Below, piece by piece: positions 44,218 to 58,356 of a stretch of DNA of 64,000 nt (the first letter of the stretch is position 1; every line of letters begins with the position of its first letter). Source of the stretch: Calocera cornea HHB12733 (lineage: Eukaryota > Basidiomycota > Dacrymycetes > Dacrymycetales > Dacrymycetaceae); NCBI GenBank assembly GCA_001632435.1, contig KV423931.1, forward strand, positions 214,699-278,698, in the 5' to 3' direction. The notes under the pieces were generated by a model. That model saw only the letters and a list, made by a program, of their open reading frames with translations. It was not told the origin of the DNA and searched no databases. The position numbers were made by a program, and so were the translations under genes.

Positions 44218-47200
44218 TTACTCTTGACCGAACCCTACCGTTTCCCTTCGATATGCGGTCAGCCACGGAGCTGTGAGAGAGAAAATGGATGCTTACTCGA
44301 CGGCCAAAGTGAGCTTCTTCTCAAGCGTCTCATAATCCTTGTAAGGTGGCAAGTCGATCCTGTTGAAACAAGTGTGGCTCTTTGGCAGACCGTTTGGATC
44401 GCCTGACTTTTCGATCGTGAATCGCCTGGGACCATCGGATCCTTGCAGGTCTTTGAATCCATTGACCGGAATGCGAGAGGTACCAGTAGCAAACTGTAGC
44501 AGGCGACTCTTCCGCTCGGGCTGCCATGACCTAACACACTTCCAGAACCATTGGATGACTTCATCGTTCATCTCGTAGCCTCGGTAGTCGGTGAACTTTG
44601 TCCAGTCGTCCACGTCAACCTCCGACATGCCACCGATGAGCAACTCTAGTTCGCGCTCGTCAAAGACGTTGACGAGTTCTTGTGGGATGAGCTCTAGGAA
44701 TCCCACCATGAATGCGTCGAACTGCTCCTTAACGCGTTTGAAGATCCTGTATTCGACAACAGCACTGATAATACTGTTAGCATCACTACCCACTCACTCT
44801 CACAATATGACTTACTCGACGTATTCCTTCTTGTTCTCTTCTGTGACAGGGAAATTCGCTCCTCCGGGTTTCAGCTCCACCGTCACCATTTCGCCGAAAC
44901 GGTCTTCAACCGTCGTGAAGGTTTCATCGATGACATCGGTAATGTCGTTCTCCCTGATGATGCAGGTCAGATGTAATTTTCCCCACCTCAACCAAAAGGG
45001 CTCACAGCATCCAGGTCATGCCACGATGCAGTTCAACATCCACGCTTTCGAGATCAGCCAACACCACCTTCTTTCTCAGAATCATCTTGTAGAACGCAAC
45101 GATAAAGTACGCGTCCAGGAACCGTCGATGGAAAATCGCCAGTCCGACGCAGCGCCCAATGAACTTGAAATAGTTCAAGTGTTCAGGATTGACACCAGAG
45201 GCCGGGTTAATCTGGAGCGTGTAGTTGTCATGTGCTGAGTACTCGAAAAGGCAGTAGAACGGATTGAACATCTCATGCGACAAAAGGAAGAAAAACTCCC
45301 TGGATTCCGTGTCAGCTCAGGAACACACGGTAAACTGGTACTCCTTACCTAGACAAACCACCGTAATCGAGACCATCCTCGCCATCGAACTTGATCATCA
45401 AACGTTTCTTGAGATCATTTGGCGTCTGGCGCATGATCTCTGCATAGCTGTCCTCGAAGATGTGGTTCCTCCGGACTTTGATCTGGCAGTTGCCTGGTGT
45501 CGGCCGAAGTGCCGGTTGGCTCCGGAAATAGATGAGCTTGCGCCTGAAGTCACGCTTGTACTGCGGAACGTTTTGATCCAGAGAGGAAGGCAAGCGAGGA
45601 TCGTCCCAAGTCGTTGTCTTTGTGTTGTGGTCCACAAAATACACGCGGGCCGTCGATGTGAGCCGCATTTCCCAACCAGATGGCAGTGGGCCAAGTTGGG
45701 ATACTGTGGTCGGCTGTAGCGTTGGGTGGTTGTTGTTCGGGCCCAATACACGGATGAATTGCTGACGGCGAGGATCCACCCAGGTTGTTGTACGGGTGTT
45801 GTGATCCACATAGTAAGGACGGCCTTCCGGTGTATGCCGCTCTTCCCAACCTGCAGGAAGAGGTCCCGAGCCAGCCGTCGTTGGTGTGGCAGTGGACGCA
45901 ACGACGGGGGTCTGCGACCCAGGGGCAACAGAAGGTGCCCGACTGCCTCCGACAGAGGCGGCCGACGTCTCCAACATCTCATCAACAAGCATGCGTCCAT
46001 CGTGTCTCGCGCGCGCCCCTTGGACTTGTCCGCCACGCTCAGCATCGTTGACAGACTGGTTGGCGGAAGGACGATTCCAGGTTGTCGTACGAGTATTGTG
46101 GTCCACATAGTATTGCCGACCAAGATGGTCAGTTCGGCGCTCCCATCCTGCAGGTAGGGGTCCCTCGCGATCTTCGTGTGGATTGAAATTACGCGGGAGC
46201 GTGGACGACGTTGCAGCAGAGTCTGCTGTGCCGTTGGGGTTCGTTACAGCAGTAGCGGCCGTTGGAGTAGCAGTGTTCATAGCCGGGATCGGATTGGAAG
46301 TGCTCAAGGATTGAGAAGGCGCTGGCGCTGTAGCCGTTTGCGAGGAGTTACGAGCAACCGTAGCATGCTCAGGTGCCGCCGTGGAGTTGACGGGCGTGGA
46401 CGGAGTTGTCGGCTGCGTGGTGGTGTTGGTTTCCGCGATACTGGTTCTGCTAGTGATCGACGCAGAATGGTGGAGATTTGCCGCTGCAGAAGAGCTCGGA
46501 GTAAGGGAGACTGAGCTCTGTCCTACATCGGGTAAGCCGAGATTGCCGGAAACCTGCGAAGGTCCAGGATTCGTGATTGGAGTCGAAGTGTTGGTCGACA
46601 AATAGATGATCAGCTTGCCATGAACAACTTGGTTGTCATTTGACTTCTTCAAGTCGAGTGTGAGCATCTCTGCCACCAGACCAACAATCAGTATGTCCAT
46701 CGACATGTATTCGAACACTGTACCTTGTCCACCAAGCTCAAAGTCCAACACCTCGCTAACTCTGACATTGACCACGCCGAGGAAACCTTGGTCCTTACGC
46801 TTAAACTTGCGCTGATCGAAAATCTGAACAGCTACGACAGATGAGTCCTTCACGGTACTGTATCACACGTCAGACAGGAACAGTGTATACGAGGCTGGCG
46901 GAAATGGACGTACAGGTCGAAGTTCTCATTCCAGTACGGGTTCAGAGTTTTCTTGATTACGCTGGTCGTGTGTGTTTGTTCAGAATCAACCGTGATGACC
47001 GCAAATGGATCTGGAAGGCGGAGGAGATCACGCTTGACGAGACCATCGGCAGCAACGACTGTGGGAGAGAGCACACACTGTCAGCGATATGGAGCTGTGA
47101 CAAATGAACACCCGATTCTTACCGGTGATCCTGATTTTCTTTGTCCTACAAAGTAGGCTGTCAGGGCACAGAATAAAGAGTCTGCTATGGCATGTACTTA

Positions 47201-47227
47201 CAGCGACCTCCTTGAGGACTCTGCCAT
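44218..47227 (-). CDS. NEDD4/RSP5-type HECT E3 ubiquitin ligase, copy 1
   Basis: Multi-exon gene starting at the ATG at 47227. An N-terminal C2 domain ([16 protein letters not shown]...[10 protein letters not shown]) is followed by a Ser/Thr/Ala-rich linker. Three WW domains come next, each with the GPLPxGWE start and the YYVDHNT/YFVDHNT core. The HECT domain holds the catalytic Cys in [14 protein letters not shown]. The stop is placed at 44218 because a last short exon (after a GTAAGC donor at ~44288) codes the conserved end ETVGFGQE; reading straight on would stop five codons after the donor and lose it. Rsp5 ligases ubiquitinate plasma-membrane transporters and many other cargoes via PY-motif adaptors. 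Copy 2 lies 475 bp upstream in the same orientation. The closer similarity to yeast Rsp5 (GFGQE end) suggests that copy 1 keeps the ancestral role. Confidence 0.93.
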
Positions 47228-47702
47228 GGTGGGCAGGATGATGTTAGGGAGACAGACTTGGATGCTGAGGGGCGAGATGGGACGATGAGGGGCAAGGGGG
47301 CTATGCGAACGGACGAGAGAAGCCGAGGCATCGGAGTGTGTAATCACCCACGGAAGCTTTTTCGGGTGCCGTCATGACATGGCCGCAGTGCGCATCACAC
47401 CAGACGGCAGTGCCTCCGCGGCGTGCCTGGACCGAACAGCTGCGGTTTGCGGGCACATCGCATGCACGACAGCAAGATCGCCCCAGCTCACGTCATGTCA
47501 ATGTGTAACGTTACATTCTTCGTATGCAAAACAAAAGCGTGAGAGACAAAGCATTATCGCTGTGCAAAGGACGAGCAGAACGAGGAGAGCATGAAAGACA
47601 TACAGGGCAACGCGTGCTAGTTGGAAACAGTACAGTGGGGCACGAATGGCAATACGATGAAATGTTCCCACCTACGCGCCCACCCATCCAAAAGATCCCA
47701 CA
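47228..47702. promoter_or_regulatory. Intergenic region between the two RSP5-like genes
   Basis: 475 bp that must hold the copy 1 promoter and the copy 2 3' UTR. No other feature was recognised. Confidence 0.4.
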
Positions 47703-50636
<2,934 letters not shown>

Positions 50637-50917
50637 AATGGTTGAAGAAGGGAGGGATTGGAGGGGGGGTTAATGAGGGGAGGGGCTGCGGGGAGGGAGG
50701 AGAGGAGAGGGAAGAGAGGGAGCGGGATACGCTGAGGAGTGATAGCAACCCTATGCGGTGCCTGCGGAGACCAAAGGTGGGAATGTCCCGCGGCCTGCAA
50801 TGTGCCCGTCTCCCGCGCCGCGAGTGTGACGCCGAGCAGGCCGGACCCGTCCTGTTATAACACTTTGCTGCCACAACTCTGCCCCCCTACTCTCGCTCCC
50901 CTTCTCGCATTCCGTGC
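50637..50917. promoter_or_regulatory. Divergent promoter of RSP5-like copy 2 and MZM1
   Basis: 281 bp between ATGs. A G/A-rich stretch (GGGAGGGAGGAGAGG) lies near 50690-50730. No clear TATA box. Confidence 0.4.
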
Positions 50918-51424
50918 ATGATTTCACAACAGGCGCAGGCTGCTGCTAGGGCTGCCTATCGCGCCATCTTCAGGGCCACCGCCATTACCTTTCAGGGTAA
51001 GCCCGAACGGTGTGCAAGTCAGCCCACTCTGCCCGTTCTGACTCGTTGGACAGGCGACCAGGGATTGTTGTCCTGTTCGTACCGTGTAACCTTTTCCACG
51101 TAGCTCAGCTCAAATTCCGCAAAGCGTTCCGGCAGCGAACACGGGACGCCTACGTCGCAAATCGGACATTGATGGACGAGGCGGCATACATCGATGCCGT
51201 GAAGCATGCAAGAGACGTTGCCGACGTCCTCTTGAGGAATGTGGCCCAGGCCACGAAGCAGCAAGATGGGTCATGGAGTGCGTATTTGCAATCGGATTCG
51301 TTTATTCAGACATTCACCCCCTCGATCAGAATTGCGAATAACAAAAGACACAGAGCTGGGCGACAATGACACGATCAAACAGTTCCGTGCATCCTCCCAT
51401 CCTCAAGCTCGCGCGACGCAGTAG
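50918..51424 (+). CDS. MZM1: LYR-type complex III assembly factor MZM1/LYRM7
   Basis: Four exons, 50918-50996, 51054-51074, 51104-51277 and 51330-51424, sum to 369 nt (122 aa), the Mzm1 size. The AAYRAIFRATAITF segment (residues ~13-27) is the LYR-like motif, and the C-terminal block [15 protein letters not shown] matches Mzm1, the matrix chaperone of the Rieske protein Rip1 during complex III assembly. Exon 2 has 21 nt, and the following intron would be only 29 nt (GTTCGT...CACGTAG). That intron cannot be retained because it breaks the frame, and it restores the family spacing FQGD..LL....FR. The last 59 coding bases are also exon 1 of the next gene in another frame. Confidence 0.82.
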
Positions 51425-52032
51425 GTCAGCTTCTGAGCTTTTGAACACCTTCGGCGTTTCTCAGGAGCGGCTTTAGGCATCGCTCATTCTCTACATCGGT
51501 GGCTCGCAGTTATCCGCCAAAGGACAAGCGTGAGGCACATTTGAAGCGAGAGGTGCCCGTATTGCGAGAGGAAGATTTGGAGGAATCATTTATTCGAGGG
51601 TCTGGTCCTGGTGGACAGGCTATCAATAAAACATCGAGCTGTGTCAGCTTGATTCATCGCCCGACTGGTATACGTGTCCTCGCCCAACCAACGAGATCCA
51701 GAGAGCAAAATAGGCAAGCTGCCCGGAAAATACTTGTTGAAAAGGTGCAGCCGAACGTCATTGTTGTCCTGCACGATCCTGAGAATATTTTTCCTCTGCA
51801 GCTCGACCAGCTGTATAACCCCGGGCTCTCTAAAGCAGACATGAAACGCGATAAGATACAGGAAAGGAAGAGGCAGCAAGCTAAGAAGCGGAGAAGGAAA
51901 GGAAAGGAAGGTGACCAGGACGGAGAGGGACAAGATGAAGGCCAGGATCTGAAAGAAGCTGAGTTTAAGGCTAGCTCATATGCAAAGTCGGGGATGCACG
52001 AAGACCACCCGCAAGTCTCTGAACGGAAGTGA
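51366..52032 (+). CDS. Mitochondrial GGQ release-factor-like protein (mtRF-R/C12orf65 type)
   Basis: The domain with [12 protein letters not shown] (GGQ motif, peptidyl-tRNA hydrolysis) followed by [13 protein letters not shown] and a Lys/Arg-rich tail is clear from ~51560 on. No ATG is in frame between the stop at 51442-51444 and this domain. Splicing 51366-51424 to 51465-52032 (40-nt intron, GTCAGC...TCTCAG) gives 208 aa starting MTRSNSS and an Arg/Ser-rich, acid-free leader ([19 protein letters not shown]) of typical mitochondrial presequence type. The family lacks codon-recognition domains and rescues stalled mitoribosomes or releases nascent chains. The modelled first exon overlaps the MZM1 coding end by 59 nt in a different frame. 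The GGQ part is near certain; the 5' exon is inference. Confidence 0.72.
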
Positions 52033-52210
52033 CTTGGGCCCTGGTAAGCGGCGGACAAGTGACTTATACTACTGCTACAACCCATCATGGGAATGTCATT
52101 ACAGAATAATACAATGCGTGCATTGACTGTTGTACAATGATGACCAATATCTCGAGCGTACCATACAAGTCGTAACGAAAGCCCTGCCGCGTGACGCGTT
52201 GGGGTCGTTG

Positions 52211-52973
52211 TTATTCGACGTGTCCATAATGTCCCGGCACTTTCAGTCTGCACTTCTCGCAGCCTTCTCTCGGTCCCATGATGAAGCGCTTTCTGACCGG
52301 GGACACGCTAGATGATCGACTTGGAGAGAGCAGGATGACGGGCGATCCATCAGTGGGAGTCGGCGAAGTCGGCGCATTGGAGTGTTGAGGTGACTGGAAT
52401 AGTAATGGTGTAGGGGGTTGTAATTGAAGTACGGGTATGGTAAAATCTTTGGCGGCAGGAGAGTGGACCTGCAAACACATTAGCATTGCAAGACGAGATG
52501 GAATTCTACATACCGGCTCTTCCTGATAGGCATCCATGTCAGCGTCAACATCTCCTGTCGAGTCGTCGATCCTCATCCCTTGGGTCGCTTGCAGAAAGTC
52601 GGCATGAATAGTATATGACCCGGGTTCCTCCTTCACTGCACTCCAAGTATGCTCGACATCAGCCGGACCCCAGGCTGACGGTGCTGGCGATGGGGTTCCT
52701 GACAGGGTGGATTCTAGCGGAGATCCTATGCGACGAGGTGTGAAGAGCGAAGGCATATGCGGCCATTGGGCGCCCCCGTGAATAGAACGCGGGTTGATGG
52801 ATTCGGGTATAGCAAGTGTCAGAGCTTGCTCCGCGATGATGCGTTTCTGCGAAAGCGCATCAATATTGGGGATGTTGCCTGTCACTGTAGATGCTTACCT
52901 TGTGCGGGCGCAGCTTGCTGACAGGCTCGCTGCTGCTCGGGCTTCTACGACGCTTCTGCGAGCGAGTCTGCAT
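52211..52973 (-). CDS. Unknown disordered protein with a conserved CxxC...HYGH tail
   Basis: Three exons, 52899-52973, 52514-52846 and 52211-52468, sum to 666 nt (221 aa) from the ATG at 52973. The frame is open further upstream with another ATG at about 53088, so the start may be earlier. The start MQTRSQKRRRSPSSSE looks like a nuclear-localisation signal. The middle is acidic and Pro/Ser-rich. The last 20 residues hold GPREGCEKCRLKVPGHYGH, a CxxC followed by HxxH that could bind zinc. I have seen similar tails only in basidiomycete proteins of unknown role. It converges on the release-factor gene (about 180 bp between stops). Confidence 0.6.
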
Positions 52974-53321
52974 GGGGAACGTGGACGCAGCGTTGGGAAC
53001 AGGGTGACGCTGAGGGCAAGATGATGTGGGAGCTATGTGGGCGAAATAGATGGGGACTGTGGAGAAGTGGACGTCGTTCATGGCGAGGTGTAGGTTAGAG
53101 CATGTCCATTCCAACGCGAGTTTTACCGTCACCGGCATGCCCCGACCACAGTCGGGAGCGGATACAAACGCCGGCAAGTTCTCATCTCGGCCCTCTGGCG
53201 TGACTAATGGATGAGAATGCAATCAGTTCAATACTCTAATCGTCTGTCTAACAGACATCGACGCTAATGTGGCATATCTTAGGCATCCTGCACCACGCAC
53301 TCGTTGGCCTTTATTGCTTTA
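52974..53321. other. Intergenic region between the CxxC-tail gene and NTAQ1
   Basis: 348 bp; may hold a longer 5' end of the CxxC-tail gene as noted there. Nothing else supported. Confidence 0.35.
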
Positions 53322-54154
53322 TCACCACCTCATACCAGCGAACGTCTCATAGTCTATCACAACTCCGTACCGTTCATCACCTGTGTCCCCGGACCCCATA
53401 GACACATAGCATTGCATCAAGTTGTTTGTGATCCCTGCTTGTTGAGCCGCCGGACCAACGATGACAGGGTGTCGAGGAGGCGCGGAGATGAAGCGATCAC
53501 ACTTCAACGCATCGTCCCAAATAATCTGCAATAGCGGACCGTGATTCAGCGCCGCAAAGCAGGATCTCGTTGATTTGCTCGCACCATGTGAGAACGATCT
53601 GAAGCAAACCAGTCCAGGAACTGACGTGCGTTCACTGCCCTGAACTTACTACAGCCCTTTAGTTGCGGAGTATCCTCGGCCCATAAACTAAGCAACACAC
53701 CAGCGGTAATGGGTAAGCCTATGAGCAGCATCACGGAAGGTTGTAGTCATGTAAGCTGGTTCCGGACAATGGTCAGCGCTGGCTATCCTCGAAGACACTT
53801 CCGGAAAAACGCACTGCTCCAAGGAACGGGGACGCCCAGCAATGAATTTCCGTCGTATATCCAAGCTTCGTGCGGTCCCCCGGCAACGGCAGAGGGGTGC
53901 GCCCGCGGCACAAGCGCAAGTATGCAATGATAATCCCACAGCACGAGCCCGTCCTCGCTCGGCTGGGCCGACTTCTGCTGCCAAAGTGCCACGCAGCGGT
54001 TGTCGTTGGAAATGAAAATAGCATAGATATCCCATGCGTTGTGTACCTCGGGATGTGAATTGAAAACGTGGGTAAGATAGTACACATTCTCTTCGCAATA
54101 GTTTGGCGTGTAGATCAGTTCGGCGGGAAAGACAGGCGGTGCTGGAGCGGACAT
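53322..54154 (-). CDS. NTAQ1: Protein N-terminal glutamine amidohydrolase
   Basis: At least three exons: ~53800-54154, one around 53600-53690, and 53322-~53531. The first exon carries YTPNYCEENVYYL (catalytic Cys20), FISNDNRCVALWQQ, WDYHC (His76) and AWIYDGN (Asp101), the Cys-His-Asp triad of Ntaq1. Exon 2 holds NARQFLDWFASDRSHM, the strongest family block. The last exon ends with a VSMGSGDTGDERYGVVIDYETF-like block. The enzyme deamidates N-terminal Gln to Glu as part of the Arg/N-degron pathway. S. cerevisiae uses the unrelated Nta1, so an animal/plant-type Ntaq1 is notable. The exact exon 1/2 junction is unclear, because the straight frame runs into a stop at ~53783. Confidence 0.85.
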
Positions 54155-54178
54155 ATGGAAGGATAAGGTCGTGTCAAG

Positions 54179-54512
54179 CTAGAATGTACCTAGGCGCTGG
54201 ACGACGGGCTGGTCAGGGACTGGAGGACTCGACAATCGCTTCTCGATTTCGTAGCCATCAAGCCAATAGAAAGGGTATGAATTATACGTCACAAGCCCGA
54301 CTCGCAATAACCATACAGTAAGGACATGCAATAATGGCACAATATGCTGGAGAACGCGAAGGATACCGGTTATTACAGAGTAGTCCCAGAGAAATTGGTG
54401 AAGTCGACAAGACAACAAAGAAGGTTCGTTGAGGAGGTGCCTGGACTGGGAGATGGCAGGCGAAAGGCAATAGAAGCAATGCGTCGAGAAGGAAACACGC
54501 TGAAAGCCATGT
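54179..54512 (-). other. Possible small mitochondrial-type ORF upstream of NTAQ1 (unresolved)
   Basis: A minus-strand ATG at 54512 gives a leader rich in Arg, Ser and Phe without acids (MAFSVFPSRRIASIAFRL...), which would suit mitochondrial import. In the neighbouring frame a hydrophobic run (about 54300-54400) and then YPFYWLDGYEIEKRL extend to a stop at 54179, 25 bp before the NTAQ1 ATG. A splice joining the two frames is needed, and I could not fix one convincingly. It could be a small separate gene or an extended 5' end of NTAQ1. Confidence 0.3.
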
Positions 54513-54594
54513 CAATATCTTTCGCGGGTCACAACATGGGGGCGCTCACGATATGAGAGGGTATCGACGCCAATGAGGCAATACGTCGGCAGCA

Positions 54595-54879
54595 CTACTT
54601 TTTGAAGGAGGTGTCCTTGGCTCCCCAACTACCACCCAGCTTCTTCAGGACAAGCTCTGGCGTCTTCCTTTCCATCTCAAATCGCGTGAAGACCGGCTCC
54701 GCGGCGGTTGGCGGAGATGGCATGGGTCCACGGCGTGGCTGAGGGGCAACAACGGGCATGGGCCGAGGGGCGTGCGATGCAGATGGTGCGGTAGCGGGAC
54801 TGGTCGTAGGAGCTGAGCCAGCTCGGGTGAAGGGGTGGGTTTTGAAGGGGTCAAAGGTGGCAAGAGCGGCCTGAGACAT
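54595..54879 (-). CDS. Small unknown protein (94 aa)
   Basis: Single exon from the ATG at 54879 to the stop at 54595. The N-terminus ALATFDPFKTHPFTRAG is followed by a Pro/Ala/Ser-rich, disordered middle and a basic end (LKKLGGSWGAKDTSFKK). The frame stays open upstream but without another ATG before 54927. There is no known domain. The FDPFKTHPFTRAG block looks conserved-like rather than low-complexity, so I believe it is coding. Function unknown. Confidence 0.55.
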   Translation of the reverse strand: MSQAALATFDPFKTHPFTRAGSAPTTSPATAPSASHAPRPMPVVAPQPRRGPMPSPPTAAEPVFTRFEMERKTPELVLKKLGGSWGAKDTSFKK

Positions 54880-56455
54880 GGCGAATGTGGATGCGACGGG
54901 TTGGTACCGGTGTGACTGTGACGTCAAGCGGAAAGGAGATGCGAAGCGGTCTGGTTGGTCCAGAGGAGTGGGTTGAATGTCAACGACCGGGGAGGGACAG
55001 ATGCTGAAGTGAGGGCATGTGCGGCTAGGATGAAGAGGGCCGAGTTATATACAGGACGAGGAACGGGACGGAGACGGGGAACGGACAGGGGACGAGGAGG
55101 ATTACGAGACGTGTCATCTGCCCCGCAGCGGGCGCGAGGGGGCATGTCTAACGGATCCGGGCACGGAAAGAGTCTGTGTCACATTCCTTTGCCGCCTCCC
55201 CCGCGAATAATGCACCTCATGTCTTGTTTTGGTCACCCGCGTTATGCGTCCTCCGGTGTGCATGCGCCCCAACATGGCAAGCCACCTCTCATTTCCCTAA
55301 TGGGCATTGAGAAGGCTTGTTATGATAGGGCACACTAGAAGATGTACGACGTTGTGATTCAGTAGTTCTAGTCAGGGTAGCGGGCCGACCTCTCCGCCTC
55401 GGACACAGTCGCTGAATGGATGGACCGCGAACACCGTACGTTCTAAGCGACGGCAAGATGAAAAAGGTCTTGTGGTATGATGAGCCGTCCCCTATTCAGA
55501 AGGACTCCCGCTTCTCCCGGGAACCGTCGTCTTGTCCTTCCGCATGCGCAGTCAAGTTCCCTCGGCGGGAGGCCCCGCTTCTATGTGACCGGCATATTTC
55601 GCGCCGCTGTTTGGCCAGTCCCCGCGCGCCGCCGTGTGTGTACAGTATTTGCCTCGCTACCCCGCATTCCACTCGAGCCACCTCCACTCAGCCCCGGGTC
55701 TCCCTCGCGCTTGGTTCTGCTTCACTCCCGCCTCTCGCGCCGTGGATGATCCGCCCAAGGTTTCTCCGTTCCGTCTGCCGCTCAACTAACTCCACTCCAG
55801 TCCCCATTCAAATCCCTGATGGCTCGCCTCCCGGAGCCGGCACGGGCCCCTTTTTTCCGAGTCTGCCTCGATCAATTCTTTCGCCATCTATCCATCCATC
55901 GCCCGTCTCAATCTGAGCCCGCCCTCTAATTCGTTCAAAACCCTTTCATATCCTTCCGTCCCGGCGGTATCCCATGGGGATACATATTACTGTGCTTGGA
56001 ATCGACGAGAATCTGGACCCTTACAAAGCTGAGCGCTCTTCCGATCCAAGAAGGCGCCAGCCATCGCCCATTGATTTCTTCATCGGCACTATCACAACGG
56101 CACTTGTCGGCCGCTCTACAAAGCAGGCAAGCTATCCCCACAGAGAATCCTTCGCACTTTGGCAGGGAAGCATTATGCCAACATCCATTGATGCTACTGT
56201 ACATCTACCGTATTCTACGAGGGACGTTGGGACCCTTCCCACGATTTCCAACCATCGACACATGAGAACTGTCATCACCGTAAGAAGGCTGCAACTACAC
56301 GTAAGTCAGTATCTTACTTACTTGAGGTTGGTCCACGCCTAGCGCTGAGACCTACGACCAGCGTTTCGATTGTTCCGTTGTGTGTGTCTAGCTAGAGCTA
56401 AGGATGTTAAAGGTTTCGTCCACGATTCGTCAACTGCCCTTTACTGGCGAACGTA
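54880..56455. other. Gene-poor region
   Basis: About 1.6 kb. Plus-strand frames at 55416-55916 and 55974-56342 have no family features, no homologous pattern and poor codon use, so I do not call them. The first ~250 bp should contain the promoter of the 94-aa gene. Confidence 0.45.
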
Positions 56456-58151
56456 TCACCCGCTAACATCCGAGCGAGCGATGTACGAATCCAGTTCACC
56501 ATCGGAAAACAGCTCATGATCCTCCACACGGTCTTCGCCTCCCCTTTCTGCGGCTAACCGCGAGAGCCGACTGCCAAACCGCAGAAGGTGGACAGCGTCG
56601 GAGGGCGGTGCGTCGGTTCGCAGCAAGAAGCTACCAGCCGCCACATCATCGTAAGGGTCCGCAGAAGTATGGGTAGGGGCCAGTAATGTGTATGCAGATC
56701 GAAGCGTTGTATCCTCTGGCGCTGGCCGCCGGTTAGGGCGCGGCGGGCGTGAATATATGGAACGGTTTCGGACAGCGTGTCGAGCAGTATCTCCAACCAA
56801 GAAAGAAGTCTTCGACGTTGATGCGGACGCGCTTCTTTCTGTGCTGTCAACGTCGACTTCCTCGTCGTCCTCGGACACTCGGGTCCAGTATTCCGAGTCC
56901 GCGCCCTTTGGGGCACTGCAAACATCATTCGAATGTGCCGATTCGGCGATGAGTGCGTCTGGCGGGCTAGTAGACGAAGTGATAGCTGCACCTTGTGCCT
57001 CTTGTGTGTGCTTTTCGCATATTTCCTCGGCAAGCACAAGCACATCTTTAAGCCACGTAGGGTGCGAACTTGTGCGTCGAATTGCAGCGCTTCCACGGTA
57101 AGATGGGGCGGTGTCGAAGACGAGGGGTTGCACCTCTGCTTTGAATGCAGATAGCATTTTGACCATTTCGTTATATCGTTCCATGACAGTGAACGCTCTG
57201 GTCCCCAAGCGATTAGCCAGAAGGCGTGCGAGAGCCTCAATGCCTGACAGCTTGACCTCGCTTGCAGCCTCTAGAGCTAGAAGCATCGCAGCGCATGCCA
57301 CCGGGCCAGCGTTTCGTCCTCCCACTAATCTTTCGCTGTCGACAATCCGAAGCACCCTGGTCGCCCATTCGAAAAGAGTATTTTGGGATATAGAGGCAAT
57401 GATCTCGCTGGTTCGCTTTGGAAGAGATGGGTCACAGCGAACAGCAGATGTGGCGATGTATGATGTTAGCATATAGATATGCAAATGCGTATCAGCCAGC
57501 GGGAGCTGCAGATCCAACAGGCGTACGACCTTTCGATAGAGGCGGGCTAATCGTAGGACAGGTTGTGAAATCAGATTCTGTACCATCAGTCCCGTCAATG
57601 CCGTCACACCTCACCCGAAAGGTAGACAGACAGACCGAAAGCTCGCCCAACGATTCTGGCAACCCCGCCTCTCTCAAGGCAATAACGACGCAAGCAGTGG
57701 CTACTTCGTCTGCTCGGACCGAGCCCCAGTTGAAGTGCGCCCGCTCATGCGCGAGGTCGAATATGTTTCCAGCGCGTCCGACCAGAGCATCAGACCGTCT
57801 CCCTAGAGCCGAGAGAAGATCGCGAATGAGCCTGTGCCTTGCTTCCTGGAAGCCAAATAAGTAGAGGTTGATCAAGTATAGTAGGACGTATCATACATTG
57901 CGCACATCACTCCTCAGTTCCTTGGTCTGGCGCCTTGGCACTAGACTCCCGTCTGGGCGCTTGACAGAGCGAGTGGCGAGATGGGCACCGAGTTGCTGGC
58001 CGTATCCTTCGTGGAACCCCCCGTCATTATCGATGAGAATCTGTGAAGCGTCGTAGAGTACACCGCAGTTCCCGCATATTCTGGAGAGAGCTTCATTGTC
58101 GAAGAAGAGGTTTGCTGAACCACATGCGGGGCAGGCTGCGTCCTTGGGCAT
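56456..58151 (-). CDS. TFIIB-type factor (zinc ribbon plus cyclin folds)
   Basis: Three exons, 57897-58151, 57615-57845 and 56456-57577, sum to 1608 nt (535 aa). The N-terminus is a zinc ribbon with CPACGSANLFFDN...CGNCG (residues 7-30). Two helical cyclin-like repeats follow (exons 2-3; ALREAGLPESLGELSV, LPLADTHLHIYMLTSYIAT and RNAGPVACAAMLLALE). The C-terminal ~230 residues are acidic and Ser-rich. This is the TFIIB/BRF architecture. Position of the ribbon directly at the start and the long acidic tail fit a Pol III BRF-like or a divergent TFIIB-related protein; sequence alone does not let me choose. The gene shares a 205-bp promoter with the divergent BTB gene. Confidence 0.75.
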
Positions 58152-58356
58152 GGACGACGTTCCACAGAGGAGCGAACGACTCAACGATTGCCTCCGCACT
58201 CATTGAGTCGCCGAGGTCCCTTTGGCGCGCTCGCTCACTCAAGCAACTGCATTCTCTGCCTCGATCATCCTGCTTTTTGTCCTGCCTCTGTCCACTATCC
58301 ACACGAGCGGCTCAATCGCCATTGACTATCTCCGTACACCTGGATCGACAATTTTA
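58152..58356. promoter_or_regulatory. Bidirectional promoter of the TFIIB-type and BTB genes
   Basis: 205 bp separate the two start codons. No TATA box visible. Confidence 0.45.

Noticed and set aside
43683..44276. 197-codon plus-strand frame at the end of array C
   Set aside because: Its EANG/TEVN-like repeats are translations of CGGAAGYAAAT; no independent coding evidence.
55416..56342. Two plus-strand frames in the 1.6-kb gap before the TFIIB-type gene
   Set aside because: No conserved pattern, no intron structure typical of neighbours; most likely non-coding.
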